DNA of 64,000 bases from Pseudomonas fluorescens (GCF_000730425.1 NZ_CP008896.1:1612001-1676000), one strand, 5' to 3'. Positions 15,760 to 24,832 are shown, counted from the stretch's first letter. Notes: generated by a model not told the origin, from the sequence alone. Translations and numbers: made by a program.

Positions 15760-17187
15760 CTAAAAACGAAAGGTGCCCCGAAGAGACAGAAACTGACTGT
15801 TATCGCCTCCGGCATCCCGCACGGTTTCTGCTACGTCGTAATATTTATAATCCAGGTCGAGCGTCAGGTTGCTTGAGGCGAACCATCTCAGATTGGCTCT
15901 GGCGATGGTACCGATCTCGCGCCCCTTACCCTCGGCGGAGGGCAGCGCAGTCACCATGCCGGGGACGTACACGGCGTCCCCATCACTTTGCCTCCAGGCC
16001 TTGAACACTCCCGGCTCGATACGCACCGTAGGCCAAGGCGAGAAAGCCAAAACCGGGCCGACGATAATGACGTTGGAGAGGGTGATCAACGCCGCCTCTC
16101 CGTACACCCCGTTGCGTGCAAACAGCGGGTCGAATGTCTCAACCTGTTTGTCCCCTGTTTGCCGGTCGCCACTGGCGGCGTCGACCCGCAATCCCAGGCG
16201 CGGGCGCCAGGCAGAGGAAAAGTTGTAGCCACTGTCTGTAGAACCCCCCCAGGCGCGTATACGCCCTGCGGCCAGCGTGCCAGATTGCCCTGCCAAGTCC
16301 CAGCTCCAGTCCAGCGCACCGCTTTTTCCGAAGACCCTTGTGCCGAATGTGTAGCGCTGCTCTGGGCCCGTCAGCCCGGCCAAGGTTCTGCGCGCGGTTT
16401 CCAGCCCGAAAGCGTAGAGATCCATGTTCCATTGCGACGACAAGGGTAACGTGCCGTAGAGGCCGTAGAATTTGACTTGATTGTTCGACCCATCGTCGAA
16501 AGCGTCTTTGCCAATCCTGACTGGACGGACGGCAAAAGCATCCAGCCGGGTACGCTCTGTCCATTCAATGCTCAGGCGCAAGCCATCAAAGGCCTGCCGC
16601 ACATTCGGCGTTTCCCGGTAAGTGACAAATGCCTGGGCGCCGTACGCCATTTCCTGGCGCCCGAGCCGAGCCGTCAATGCGCTACCACCAAGCTCGAAGC
16701 GGCCATCCATGAAGGCCTGCTGTATATCGTTGCGGCTTTCATCTGTCGGCGACGGCGAGTCCTTGCCCCAGGCCCGCGTATTTTGCACCTGAGTAAAAAT
16801 ACGCAATCCCCCGTCAAACAGATGCACGTCAGCATGGGCTTGCAGGCGCTGCATCAACACGGAGTCGTCATTGCTGCCGCGCAAGCCAAAAAACGGCTTT
16901 TCAACAGAATCGGCCCGATAACGGATTTCGCCACCCGTTTGCAGCCAGGAAGATTCGGACAGGCGATGAAAACGTAACGCATCAAACGGATCAGTCTGCT
17001 TACGCTCATCCTCGAGAAAACGATAATCCTCCATCCAGCGCGGCAGCCCCGGGCGCAACGGGCGCTGTTGTTCCAAGGGGTTGCCCAGCGCAATATCGGC
17101 CAGGAGCAAAAGTGACGGTGCCAGCCCGATGAGGCTACTGCCCAACACCAGGTTGGAAGAGGGTCTAGACATCACGGTTGCCAACAT
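15760..17187 (-). CDS. outer membrane porin, alginate-export (AlgE-like) family
   Basis: This 475-residue protein has a hydrophobic N-terminal export segment (about residues 11-35). The barrel is of alginate-export type: a periplasmic-facing LQTGGEIRYRADSVEKPFF, strands such as LTARLGRQEMAYGAQAFVTY and RTRLDAFAVRPVRIGKDAFD, and the C-terminal SLRGTFRF with terminal Phe. Such porins in aromatic clusters move small organic anions rather than alginate. It lies 123 bases downstream of the arylsulfatase on the same strand, so it may carry aryl sulfates or their products. The start is uncertain; ATG at 17172 is an alternative. Confidence 0.75.
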   Translation of the reverse strand: MLATVMSRPSSNLVLGSSLIGLAPSLLLLADIALGNPLEQQRPLRPGLPRWMEDYRFLEDERKQTDPFDALRFHRLSESSWLQTGGEIRYRADSVEKPFFGLRGSNDDSVLMQRLQAHADVHLFDGGLRIFTQVQNTRAWGKDSPSPTDESRNDIQQAFMDGRFELGGSALTARLGRQEMAYGAQAFVTYRETPNVRQAFDGLRLSIEWTERTRLDAFAVRPVRIGKDAFDDGSNNQVKFYGLYGTLPLSSQWNMDLYAFGLETARRTLAGLTGPEQRYTFGTRVFGKSGALDWSWDLAGQSGTLAAGRIRAWGGSTDSGYNFSSAWRPRLGLRVDAASGDRQTGDKQVETFDPLFARNGVYGEAALITLSNVIIVGPVLAFSPWPTVRIEPGVFKAWRQSDGDAVYVPGMVTALPSAEGKGREIGTIARANLRWFASSNLTLDLDYKYYDVAETVRDAGGDNSQFLSLRGTFRF

Positions 17188-17310
17188 CTTCAGGTTCTCT
17201 TTTTTATTTTTCTTGGATAGCCGTCAGCGCCCGCCAGAACAACCAGGCGGATCTGCGGCCTCTACAAAGAGAAAGACGCGCCGGTCAAAGCGCGCCTGCT
17301 TAGACGGGGT

Positions 17311-18996
17311 TCACTGAATACAGTGTTCGAAAAGGCAGAACATCTGGCCGTACTTGAAGCGTATCGGCGCCGGAACCACTCCACTGTCCCGGGCGTAGCG
17401 GTCCCAGTCGACAGAGAGTTCAGCGACCTTCTTCGGGTTGTCCTGCGCGAGGTCGTTGGCCAACGTCAGATCGCGCTGCCGGTCATACAACTCCCAACGG
17501 CCACTGCCGTAAGGCGGCGCCTGTAGCTGCACCACCCATTGCCCGTTGTACAACGCCCGTCGACCGTTGAACTCCCAGCCCAGTACCCGTGGCGCCTGCT
17601 CGCGGCCCTGAAGCGCTGCCAGCATCGAACGCCCCTGCAAGGGCAACACCACAGCGCCCTGGTAGTGCTTGGGGTAACTCACTTGCGCCAGCTCAAGAAC
17701 GGTCGGCAAGAAGTCCTTGGCATGCAGGACCTGCCGATTGATCGTGCCTTTTGCGGTGAGCGCCGGATAACGCACGATTGCCGGCACATGGATCCCGCCG
17801 TTGGCAGTGAAGCCCTTGAAATAGGGAAATGGCGTCGCGCTGACCTGCGCCCAGCGTGGCCCCAGTGTCACGTAGGAGCCTTTTCGCCCCATGTTTTGCG
17901 GGCTGTTATCGAACGTCGTGTCCACCCACTCCCGGATCCCATCACGGTCAGCCGTTGTCCCCAGGGACTCGGGGGTCGCCGACTCTGGGCCGTTATCAGA
18001 CATGAATAAAATGAAGGTGTTATCCAACTCGCCTTTTGTGCGCAGGTACTCAAGTACACGGCCAATGTTGTGGTCCATGTTGTCGACCATTGCCGCATAA
18101 ATCTGCATGGCCTTGGTCTGTTCCTGGCGTTGCGCCTCGGTCAGGTCCTCCCAGGCTGGCAGTTTGTCCTTGAACGGATCATTGGCCGTAGTCCCCGCAG
18201 GCACCACTCCCATCTCGATCATTCTGGCCAGGCGCTGCTGGCGTAGCACTTCATAACCCTGGGCGTAGTCCCCCTTGTACTTGGCCAGGTAGGCGTCAGG
18301 CGCCTGCAGGGGCCAGTGCGGTGCGGTAAAGGCCAGGTAGGCGAAGAACGGCTTGTCTGCCTGGCGGTCGCGCTCAAGATAGCCCAGCAGCTTATCCGTG
18401 TAGAAATCGCTGGAGTAGAACGGCTCGGGAATCGTCGCCTCCTTGCCATCCTCCTGGTACCGGGCCTTATAGTTCCCCGGGAACATCTGGCTCTTGTCCA
18501 TGTGGCTGGCGCCACCGGGCATCAGGGTAAAGGACCGTTCAAACCCACGGGCGGCGGCATTGCTCTGTGCGGTGGCGCCCAGGTGCCACTTGCCACTCAT
18601 AAAGGTGTTGTAACCGGCGTCTTTGAGTAACTCCGCCACCGTCACCACGCTGCGGTTCAGCACACCTTCGTACCCGGGTTTGCCCTTCTGCTCCGGTTGC
18701 AGGTATTCGGCCATCGTGCCAAACCCTGCCTGATGGTTATCGACGCCGGACAACAACATGGCCCGGCTCAACGAGCAGGTCGGCCCCGCATAGAAATCCC
18801 CCAGGCGTACCCCCTCCTGCGCCAACTGCTGCAAGCTCGGCGTGGCGATTTCACCCCCAAAGGGTTGGGTGTCGGAAAAGCCCAGGTCGTCAGCAACAAT
18901 CAGCAAGACGTTGGGCCGTTTCGCCTCTTCTGCCTGGCTGGCCAGCGACACCAGCGAGAGGAACAACAGCAGAAAAAACCGCGGAAGATTACTCAT
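17311..18996 (-). CDS. periplasmic arylsulfatase
   Basis: A 561-residue sulfatase with a signal peptide (residues 1-22, LLLFLSLVSLASQA). Metal-binding Asp36-Asp37 lies in LLIVADDLGFSD, the modified cysteine segment at residues 74-78 reads CSLSR, and later SGKWHLG and MSDNGPE are typical. The enzyme hydrolyses aryl sulfate esters; the cysteine must be converted to formylglycine. The usual core is C-X-(P/A)-X-R, so leucine at the third position is unusual. Downstream of the hydroquinone gene block, it could release hydroquinone-type phenols from their sulfates. A GTT-N11-AAC site lies 22 bases before its start. Confidence 0.88.
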   Translation of the reverse strand: MSNLPRFFLLLFLSLVSLASQAEEAKRPNVLLIVADDLGFSDTQPFGGEIATPSLQQLAQEGVRLGDFYAGPTCSLSRAMLLSGVDNHQAGFGTMAEYLQPEQKGKPGYEGVLNRSVVTVAELLKDAGYNTFMSGKWHLGATAQSNAAARGFERSFTLMPGGASHMDKSQMFPGNYKARYQEDGKEATIPEPFYSSDFYTDKLLGYLERDRQADKPFFAYLAFTAPHWPLQAPDAYLAKYKGDYAQGYEVLRQQRLARMIEMGVVPAGTTANDPFKDKLPAWEDLTEAQRQEQTKAMQIYAAMVDNMDHNIGRVLEYLRTKGELDNTFILFMSDNGPESATPESLGTTADRDGIREWVDTTFDNSPQNMGRKGSYVTLGPRWAQVSATPFPYFKGFTANGGIHVPAIVRYPALTAKGTINRQVLHAKDFLPTVLELAQVSYPKHYQGAVVLPLQGRSMLAALQGREQAPRVLGWEFNGRRALYNGQWVVQLQAPPYGSGRWELYDRQRDLTLANDLAQDNPKKVAELSVDWDRYARDSGVVPAPIRFKYGQMFCLFEHCIQ

Positions 18997-19017
18997 GAGT
19001 TCACCTTATTATTGTTG

Positions 19018-19034
19018 GTTGTATTGCTCGAAAC
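19018..19034. promoter_or_regulatory. possible LysR site GTT-N11-AAC before the arylsulfatase
   Basis: GTT at 19018-19020 and AAC at 19032-19034 with exactly 11 bases between. The flanks (GG before, GGG after) differ from the two better sites at 24918 and 32274, so this one could be chance. It lies between the Rieske gene stop and the sulfatase start. Confidence 0.35.
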
Positions 19035-19062
19035 GGGCCCTCTCGCCATTTGGGAGACGCGC

Positions 19063-19398
19063 TCAGATATCCAGAACCACTCGATCGCCCACCCGGCGCA
19101 CCGACACAGGTGCCAGTTGTGCCCCTTTGCAGGGCCCATCAATACAGCCGCCATCCTCAAACCGAAACATCGCGCTGTGATGAGCACACATCAGGATTTT
19201 TCCTCGATAGGTACAGAACTCTTGCGGGTGATAGTTGAGCGGAACCGAGAAATGCGGGCAGCGATTGATGTATACCCACACGTCCATCCCCTGGCGCACC
19301 GCAACCAGCCCCGAGGGGTGCAGATGCTGATGCTCGGGCAAGCCCAGGGCGCCGCCATCGGCAATGTCCTCCAGTCGGCACAACGTGATGGTTGTCAT
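19063..19398 (-). CDS. Rieske [2Fe-2S] ferredoxin-like protein (HapI-like)
   Basis: This 111-residue protein is a single Rieske domain. The cluster ligands are visible as Cys47-X-His49 (NRCPHFSVPLN) and Cys71-X2-His74 (LMCAHHSAMF). It could deliver electrons, or keep the dioxygenase iron reduced. It overlaps the YciI gene upstream by four bases (ATGA), and it ends the hap-like operon. From memory the hapCDEFGHIBA cluster of P. fluorescens ACB has a ferredoxin-like gene in the same place, but I am not certain of the letter. Confidence 0.82.
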   Translation of the reverse strand: MTTITLCRLEDIADGGALGLPEHQHLHPSGLVAVRQGMDVWVYINRCPHFSVPLNYHPQEFCTYRGKILMCAHHSAMFRFEDGGCIDGPCKGAQLAPVSVRRVGDRVVLDI

Positions 19399-19712
19399 GC
19401 CAGGTCCTGTGGTTGTGGGTTGCCCAAGCTCCAACGCCAAGGGCGGATATGCACAGAGGCAAACAACCCGGACCGAACATAAGGGTCGTCCTGGATGAAC
19501 GCTTTTACGTCGGCCAGGCTGCCCGCCTCGATGATCAATAACGTGCCGTTCATGTTGGCTCCGCCCTCATCAAGGGTCGGGCCGCCAAACCGCACCACCA
19601 CCCGATGGCCCTGGCTTGCCCGCAAGTGCGCTTGATGACTGGGGCGCAATCGCTGACGCAAGGCCAGGGAGTCGGGGTGGTCAGAGGCGAATATCGCAAA
19701 AAACTGCCCCAT
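19395..19712 (-). CDS. YciI-like protein (HapH-like)
   Basis: A 105-residue YCII-domain protein; the conserved histidine-aspartate region is near HPDSLALRQRLRPSHQAHL, and DDPYVRSGLFASVHIRPW is the usual C-terminal part of the fold. YCII proteins are relatives of muconolactone isomerase and dehalogenase-like enzymes; the function in hydroquinone breakdown is not known. It is tightly packed, 3 bases after the intradiol dioxygenase gene and overlapping the Rieske gene. Confidence 0.75.
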   Translation of the reverse strand: MGQFFAIFASDHPDSLALRQRLRPSHQAHLRASQGHRVVVRFGGPTLDEGGANMNGTLLIIEAGSLADVKAFIQDDPYVRSGLFASVHIRPWRWSLGNPQPQDLA

Positions 19713-19715
19713 GGC

Positions 19716-20588
19716 TTACTCCGCCTCCATGACGAACTCATAACTCGCACGCTTGAACGGCAGCGCGATCCCCAGGCTGGAGGACAGGTCGTCATGGGTC
19801 ACCCGCTCTTCATAGATCACCTGCAATGACTGTTTGACGCCAAACACCGCGTCAGACTCCAGGTACGGATCATCCCGATTGAACAAGTGGGTAACCAGTG
19901 GGCGATAGCCCGGTTTCTCAATCATGAAGTGCAGGTGCGCAGGGCGCCATGGGTGGCGGTTGGTGGCCTTGAGCATGCGGCCGACGGGACCATCGGTGGG
20001 AATCGGATAGCACACCGGAACGATGGTACGGATCGCAAAGTAACCGTCGCCATTGCTGCGATAACAACCGCGCAGGTTGCCCACGGGCTGTGCCGGGTCC
20101 TGGCCGGAATACATACCGTTTTCAGCCGTCTGCCACACATCGAGCACGGCGTCGGCCAGGGGGTTGCCATGCACGTCCACCACCCGCCCGCGCACCAGCG
20201 CCGCTTCGCCTGGGGTGAACGCCATGTTTTCGCCGAAGGCCCGCTCAGGCATGCCCTCGATGTAGAACGGCCCAAAAACCGTGGTTTGCGTGGCATCGGC
20301 GCTGTGTCGGTGGTTGATCGCATCGACCAGCATCGACACACCGAGGGTATCGGACAACAGAATGAATTCCTGGCGCACCAGGCCATCGCACTTGTGCCCG
20401 GTTTCCGTGAGGAAACGGATACCGTCCAGCCATTCGCGCTCGGTCAGTTCAACGTCGCGGACAAACCCATGCACATGGCGAACAAGGCTGTGCATGATCT
20501 GTTTGAGGCGCGCATCGGGTGTCTTGTCGAAACTGCTCAGCACCTGTCGGGAAATCTGCGCCTCAATATGGGTGTTGTGATCGCTCAT
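19716..20588 (-). CDS. hapG: intradiol ring-cleavage dioxygenase, hydroxyquinol 1,2-dioxygenase type
   Basis: This 290-residue non-haem Fe(III) enzyme has the four ligands in their normal places: Tyr160 (ENGMYSGQD), Tyr194 (VPVCYPIPTDG), His218 and His220 (RPAHLHFMIEKPGY). Hydroxyquinol dioxygenases turn benzene-1,2,4-triol into maleylacetate, which the next enzyme upstream in the operon reduces. ATG at 20588 starts the family-typical N terminus; the open frame continues upstream without support. The order with maleylacetate reductase and YciI matches hapFGH. In the hap pathway ring opening is by HapCD, so this enzyme may serve a side branch through hydroxyquinol. Confidence 0.85.
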   Translation of the reverse strand: MSDHNTHIEAQISRQVLSSFDKTPDARLKQIMHSLVRHVHGFVRDVELTEREWLDGIRFLTETGHKCDGLVRQEFILLSDTLGVSMLVDAINHRHSADATQTTVFGPFYIEGMPERAFGENMAFTPGEAALVRGRVVDVHGNPLADAVLDVWQTAENGMYSGQDPAQPVGNLRGCYRSNGDGYFAIRTIVPVCYPIPTDGPVGRMLKATNRHPWRPAHLHFMIEKPGYRPLVTHLFNRDDPYLESDAVFGVKQSLQVIYEERVTHDDLSSSLGIALPFKRASYEFVMEAE

Positions 20589-20628
20589 TGTGCTTACTCC
20601 GAAATGCCTGAGAAAACGCCGCCGATGA

Positions 20629-21699
20629 TCAATCGGCGGGCGCCAGCCCGTCCCTGGCACGCACCAGTAGCGCCTCGATGGGCTGGCGCTCGAACGGTCG
20701 CGGATTGTAGTACGGGCTGGCACAGGCGATTTGCGCCGCTTGCGCCGGCCCGTGCTCGGGCAGGCCGATCTCGGCCAAGGCCAGGGGGATCCCCAGTTGC
20801 TGGTTCAAGGCGTACAGCAGTGGCCCCACCTCTGCGGCCTCACTTCCCCCCAAGGCACGGGCGGCACGCTGTAAAGGCCCGGCCGCCGCCTCGCGGTTGT
20901 AATGCGCGGCATGGGGCAGGACGATCGCGTGGGCCTGAGCATGGGGCAGGTTGAATGTCCCACCCAGGGTATGGCAAAGCTTATGGTGCAGGGCCATCCC
21001 CACCGAACCCAGGCAAATACCGGCCAACCATGCCCCATACAGCGCCTGGCCGCGGGCGTGTGGGTCAGTAGGATCCTTGACCACGCCCGGCAAGGCCTGC
21101 GCCAGGGAACGAATGGACTCCTCGGCCATAAAGCCGATGATCGGGTTAGCGTCCTCGGCATACAGGGCTTCCACCGCATGGGCCATGGCGTTCATCCCGG
21201 AGCATGCAGAGATCTGTGCTGGCAGGGTCAGCGTCAGTTGTGGGTCGTAGATGACGGTCTTGGGTAAAACCCTGGGATCGCGCCCGGTCTTCTTCAAGCG
21301 GTTTTCGGTCAGCCCATAAATCGGGGTCATTTCCGAACCTGCGTAAGTCGTCGGCACTGCGACAATCGGCAATCCCGACTCCATCGCAATCGCCTTGCCC
21401 AAGCCAATGGTCGAACCGCCGCCAATGGCCACGCAGCAATCGGCATCAAGGCGAGCCGCTTCGATACGGGCCGCTTGCGCCACCTCCAGCGGCACATGCA
21501 TCACCGCTTTGGGATAGACGCCAGCCGCACGTTCACCGAGCAACGCCGCAACCTGCTCACCCAGCCCCTGTTGTTCAGGCGTGGTGAGAATCAGCGCGCG
21601 CCTGGCCCCCAGGCGCTCGATTTCTTGCGCCAATGCCGAGAGTTTGCCCCAACCGAACACCACACGGGTCGGCAGGCTTTGGTATACAAAAGGATTCAT
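20629..21699 (-). CDS. hapF: maleylacetate reductase
   Basis: A 356-residue iron-containing alcohol dehydrogenase family protein. It shows the nucleotide-binding IGGGSTIGLGKAIA, the Ser/Thr-rich VPTTYAGSEMTPIYG, and the metal histidines in GMALHHKLCHTLGG and PHAQAHAIVLPH. Maleylacetate reductases reduce maleylacetate to 3-oxoadipate with NAD(P)H, feeding the beta-ketoadipate route. GAGG lies 7 bases before the ATG at 21699. It is 8 bases behind the hapE-like gene. Confidence 0.88.
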   Translation of the reverse strand: MNPFVYQSLPTRVVFGWGKLSALAQEIERLGARRALILTTPEQQGLGEQVAALLGERAAGVYPKAVMHVPLEVAQAARIEAARLDADCCVAIGGGSTIGLGKAIAMESGLPIVAVPTTYAGSEMTPIYGLTENRLKKTGRDPRVLPKTVIYDPQLTLTLPAQISACSGMNAMAHAVEALYAEDANPIIGFMAEESIRSLAQALPGVVKDPTDPHARGQALYGAWLAGICLGSVGMALHHKLCHTLGGTFNLPHAQAHAIVLPHAAHYNREAAAGPLQRAARALGGSEAAEVGPLLYALNQQLGIPLALAEIGLPEHGPAQAAQIACASPYYNPRPFERQPIEALLVRARDGLAPAD

Positions 21700-21707
21700 G
21701 GCAGGCC

Positions 21708-23171
21708 TCAGCGCTTGAAATGCGGGACGATTTTGGCGTCGATGTTGACCCACACCGAACGGGCTTCGGTGTAATCATGGATCGCTTCAAAACCCATTTC
21801 TCGGCCGTACCCCGACTGACCGACACCCCCAAAAGGGCTACCGGGGCTGACGCGCTTATAGCAGTTGATCCAGCACATACCGGCGTGGATGGCATTGGCC
21901 ATTTTATGGGCTCGGGTCAGATTCTGCGTCCACAAGCCGCTTCCCAGGCCGTACTCGGTGCTGTTGGCGATGGCCAGCGCCTCTTCATCGGTGCTGAAAC
22001 GCACCACCGTGACGAAGGGGCCGAAAACCTCCTCCTGGCACACTCGGTCGTCGGGCGAGGCCTCGATAACGGTCGGCTCCACATAGAAGCCGTTGGCCAA
22101 GGCGGGGTTGTCTGGCGCCTTTCCACCCGCGAGGATTTTGCCGCCCTGCTCTATGGCGATATCGACGTAGGCCAACACGCGGTCGCGGTGCAGTGCCGAC
22201 GTCAGCGGCCCCATTTCAGTCTCGGGGTCCATCGGGTCGCCGAGGCGGATGGATTTGGCCAGCGCGATAAACCGTTCAAGAAACTGATCAGCAATGTCTT
22301 TATGCAGAATCAACCGTGAGCCGGCAATGCAGGCCTGGCCCTGGTTGTGAAAGATCGCCCAGGCGGCGCCGTTGACGGCCGCTTCCAGATTGGCATCTTC
22401 AAACACGATATTGGCGCCCTTCCCCCCCAGCTCCAGTTGAATACGCTTGAGGTTTCCCTTTGACGCTTCAACGATCCGGCGCCCGGTCACGGTCGACCCC
22501 GTAAAGGCAATCTTGCCGACATCGCAATGCTCCGCCAACGCCTGGCCGGCGGTATACCCGTAACCCGGTACGACGTTAACCACGCCCTTTGGGAAGCCCA
22601 CTTCGGCCATTAGCTCAACGATGCGCAAGGTCGACAGCGGCGTGATTTCAGAAGGCTTGATGACCACCGTGTTCCCGGCAGCCAAGGCCGGGCCCATTTT
22701 CCAGCTGGTGAACATCAGCGGAAAGTTCCACGGCACGATCTGCCCGACCACCCCAATCGGCTTGCGCTGCACGTAATTGAGGAACCCGGCATCCACCGGA
22801 ATCACCGCGCCTTCGATCTTGTCGGCCATCCCCCCGAAATAGCGGAAACAGGCTGCCGTGCGAGGCACGTCGAGGTTGCGCGAATCACGAATGGGGTGCC
22901 CGGTGTTCAGGGACTCCAACTGCGCCAGTTCTTCACCGCACTCCTCGATCCTGTCCGCCAGTTTGAGCAACAAGCGCCCGCGCTCGGCAGCCCCCAGCGC
23001 CTGCCAGGCAGGAAACGCACGCTTGGCCGCGGCGACCGCAAGCTCGACGTCCGCAGCTTCGGCGCCAGCCACGCGAGTAATCAACGAACCGTCATGGGGC
23101 GACACCACGTCAATCGTACCGCCGGCGACCGCATCCACGAATCGGCCATCAATATAGAGCTGATTTTGCAT
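21708..23171 (-). CDS. hapE: 4-hydroxymuconic semialdehyde dehydrogenase
   Basis: A 487-residue aldehyde dehydrogenase with catalytic Glu in LELGGKGANIV and Cys in HNQGQACIAGSRL, and the cofactor loop FTGSTVTGRRI. Between the hydroquinone dioxygenase genes and the maleylacetate reductase gene it should oxidise 4-hydroxymuconic semialdehyde to maleylacetate. On sequence alone it looks like any betaine-aldehyde-type enzyme; the specific role comes from gene order. A GC-rich hairpin lies in the gap to the gene upstream. Confidence 0.85.
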   Translation of the reverse strand: MQNQLYIDGRFVDAVAGGTIDVVSPHDGSLITRVAGAEAADVELAVAAAKRAFPAWQALGAAERGRLLLKLADRIEECGEELAQLESLNTGHPIRDSRNLDVPRTAACFRYFGGMADKIEGAVIPVDAGFLNYVQRKPIGVVGQIVPWNFPLMFTSWKMGPALAAGNTVVIKPSEITPLSTLRIVELMAEVGFPKGVVNVVPGYGYTAGQALAEHCDVGKIAFTGSTVTGRRIVEASKGNLKRIQLELGGKGANIVFEDANLEAAVNGAAWAIFHNQGQACIAGSRLILHKDIADQFLERFIALAKSIRLGDPMDPETEMGPLTSALHRDRVLAYVDIAIEQGGKILAGGKAPDNPALANGFYVEPTVIEASPDDRVCQEEVFGPFVTVVRFSTDEEALAIANSTEYGLGSGLWTQNLTRAHKMANAIHAGMCWINCYKRVSPGSPFGGVGQSGYGREMGFEAIHDYTEARSVWVNIDAKIVPHFKR

Positions 23172-23232
23172 AATACTTTCCTCTCACCGCGCCAATGGCA
23201 CAGCGTCTAGCAACTTGATTCTGGAGGGCATC

Positions 23233-23250
23233 GCCCGGCGGACGCCGGGC
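23233..23250. other. GC-rich hairpin between hapD-like and hapE-like genes
   Basis: GCCCGGC (23233-23239), loop GGAC, GCCGGGC (23244-23250). It has no following T-run, so it is not an intrinsic terminator. It could stabilise the 3' end of the dioxygenase message or be a REP fragment. Confidence 0.45.
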
Positions 23251-23263
23251 ATGGCGCGCAGTC

Positions 23264-24283
23264 TTAGAACTCGATCGGGTAAGGCTTGAGCTCGCCGCTT
23301 TCGTAGCGTTGCGGCAAGTTCGGTGTCGCGTTTTCCCACACCAGCAACATTGAGCGCTTGGTCGAATAGCCCTGGTGACGAATGTCTGCCGGCATGGCGC
23401 AGATGTCGCCGGCACGCATGGTAATGCGCGCGCGTGGATTGCCGTCCGCCTTGTCACCCACGTCCCAGAGAATCTCATCGGATAGCTGCAGGAACCACTC
23501 GACGCGATCATTGCCATGGAATATCGGCAGGATGAATTCTTCGGTGGTCGGGCAGAACAGGCTGGCCTTGCACACCGAGGTCACTGACGGATTCCAGGTG
23601 ACATCGGAACGCGACAGGTACTTGAACAGGCTGAAGGCGTGCAACTCGCCTTCGAAACCCTCAGCAGCATGAACGTGCGGCTCATCCTGAGCCACGTCGA
23701 TAAACTGGCGATTGATCGGCAAATCGTTACGTAGCGGCGAATCATCCTTCAGCCCGGGCATGCGCTTGGTGGCGATGCGAAAACGATCGATGGCTTCGAT
23801 GTTGTCGCCGTTCTTGCGACCGAATGCCGTGCCGGTTTCTTCCGGTGCCGCGAACGGATCGAAGGTGGCATTGGTCCAGTCCCGCAGGATGGCCTTGAAG
23901 GTCGCCATGATCAGCGGCGTTTCAAAGTTTTCAGTGTAATTGACGCCTGCGGCCTTCAGCGTGCCATTGAACGTGCCAGCGTACAGGTCGACTTTTCCGT
24001 AGTAATTGCGGGTGCCGATGACATGGTCGAAATTGACCCAGCCGTAGAAGAAACCCCAGGCCACGTCTCGCATCATGGCGCGCAAAAAGGCATCGATCGG
24101 CATCAGATGTGAACGGGTCTGACCTTTGGCAGGCCAGGTGATACGGGCAAAGTACTCATCGCGCGACAGTTCGAAGGCACCGAGCTGGAACGCACAATAA
24201 CCGGTGACAGGATGGGGAACGCTGACCTGGACTTCGTCGTCGGCAAAGGATGGGGTATCGGCAGCATTTTCAAGCATGGCCAT
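23264..24283 (-). CDS. hapD: hydroquinone 1,2-dioxygenase large subunit
   Basis: This 339-residue protein matches HapD/PnpD in size (about 38 kDa). The iron ligands I recall for PnpD are His256, Asn258, Glu262 and His303; here residues 256-262 read HGNDRVE and residue 303 is His in ADIRHQGY, so all four agree in number and identity. The enzyme opens hydroquinone to 4-hydroxymuconic semialdehyde using Fe(II) and O2. GAGGAG lies 7 bases before the ATG at 24283. It follows the small subunit by 54 bases. Confidence 0.93.
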   Translation of the reverse strand: MAMLENAADTPSFADDEVQVSVPHPVTGYCAFQLGAFELSRDEYFARITWPAKGQTRSHLMPIDAFLRAMMRDVAWGFFYGWVNFDHVIGTRNYYGKVDLYAGTFNGTLKAAGVNYTENFETPLIMATFKAILRDWTNATFDPFAAPEETGTAFGRKNGDNIEAIDRFRIATKRMPGLKDDSPLRNDLPINRQFIDVAQDEPHVHAAEGFEGELHAFSLFKYLSRSDVTWNPSVTSVCKASLFCPTTEEFILPIFHGNDRVEWFLQLSDEILWDVGDKADGNPRARITMRAGDICAMPADIRHQGYSTKRSMLLVWENATPNLPQRYESGELKPYPIEF

Positions 24284-24337
24284 GACGGGACTCCTCTTGT
24301 TTTTCTGATGGTTCTTGTCACAAGGCAACAGCGTTGA

Positions 24338-24832
24338 TCACCGCAAGCAGATGTCTGCCCATTTCTCGACCGACAACGGCCCTTTGATGGTCTGCTGCAG
24401 AATCACGCCCGGGCGGCTGCTATCGAAGCGATACGCCGTGCCTGCCGGCAACACGCACTGGTGGCCACGACTGAGCTGCACATAGCCCATCGGTTTGCCG
24501 GCCGGCAGCTCACCGGCCAACCGCGTGCCCTCGCCTGCTTGCAACGGCACATCGAGCTTGAGGAAATCCACCCGGACTTCGCCGTCCATGACAATGGCGA
24601 ATTCATCATGGGCTGCCGTGAACCAAGGCGACTGACCTTCGGCACGCAGCGTCTCAATGACGTAATCGAGATTGAGACCGACGACAACTTTTTCATAGGG
24701 GAGGGATTTTTCTGCCACCTCGAAAATATTCGAAAAGGCGTAATGACTGGCCTGGCCACTGATAATTTCAACCGACCCTTTGCAGTAATTGTCCAGCGAG
24801 CCGAAGACTGTTTCGATTGCAGCGCTACCCAT
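24338..24832 (-). CDS. hapC: hydroquinone 1,2-dioxygenase small subunit
   Basis: A 164-residue cupin-like protein, the size of HapC/PnpC (about 18 kDa). Typical stretches are GSLDNYCKGSVEI, EKVVVGLNLDYVIETL and YVQLSRGHQCVLPAGTAYRF. It pairs with the large subunit in an alpha2beta2 enzyme and carries no metal site of its own. It is the first gene of the operon. The ATG at 24832 has only a weak ribosome site; a longer frame upstream runs through the operator region and is unlikely to be coding. A palindromic LysR site lies 86-104 bases before the start. Confidence 0.9.
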   Translation of the reverse strand: MGSAAIETVFGSLDNYCKGSVEIISGQASHYAFSNIFEVAEKSLPYEKVVVGLNLDYVIETLRAEGQSPWFTAAHDEFAIVMDGEVRVDFLKLDVPLQAGEGTRLAGELPAGKPMGYVQLSRGHQCVLPAGTAYRFDSSRPGVILQQTIKGPLSVEKWADICLR

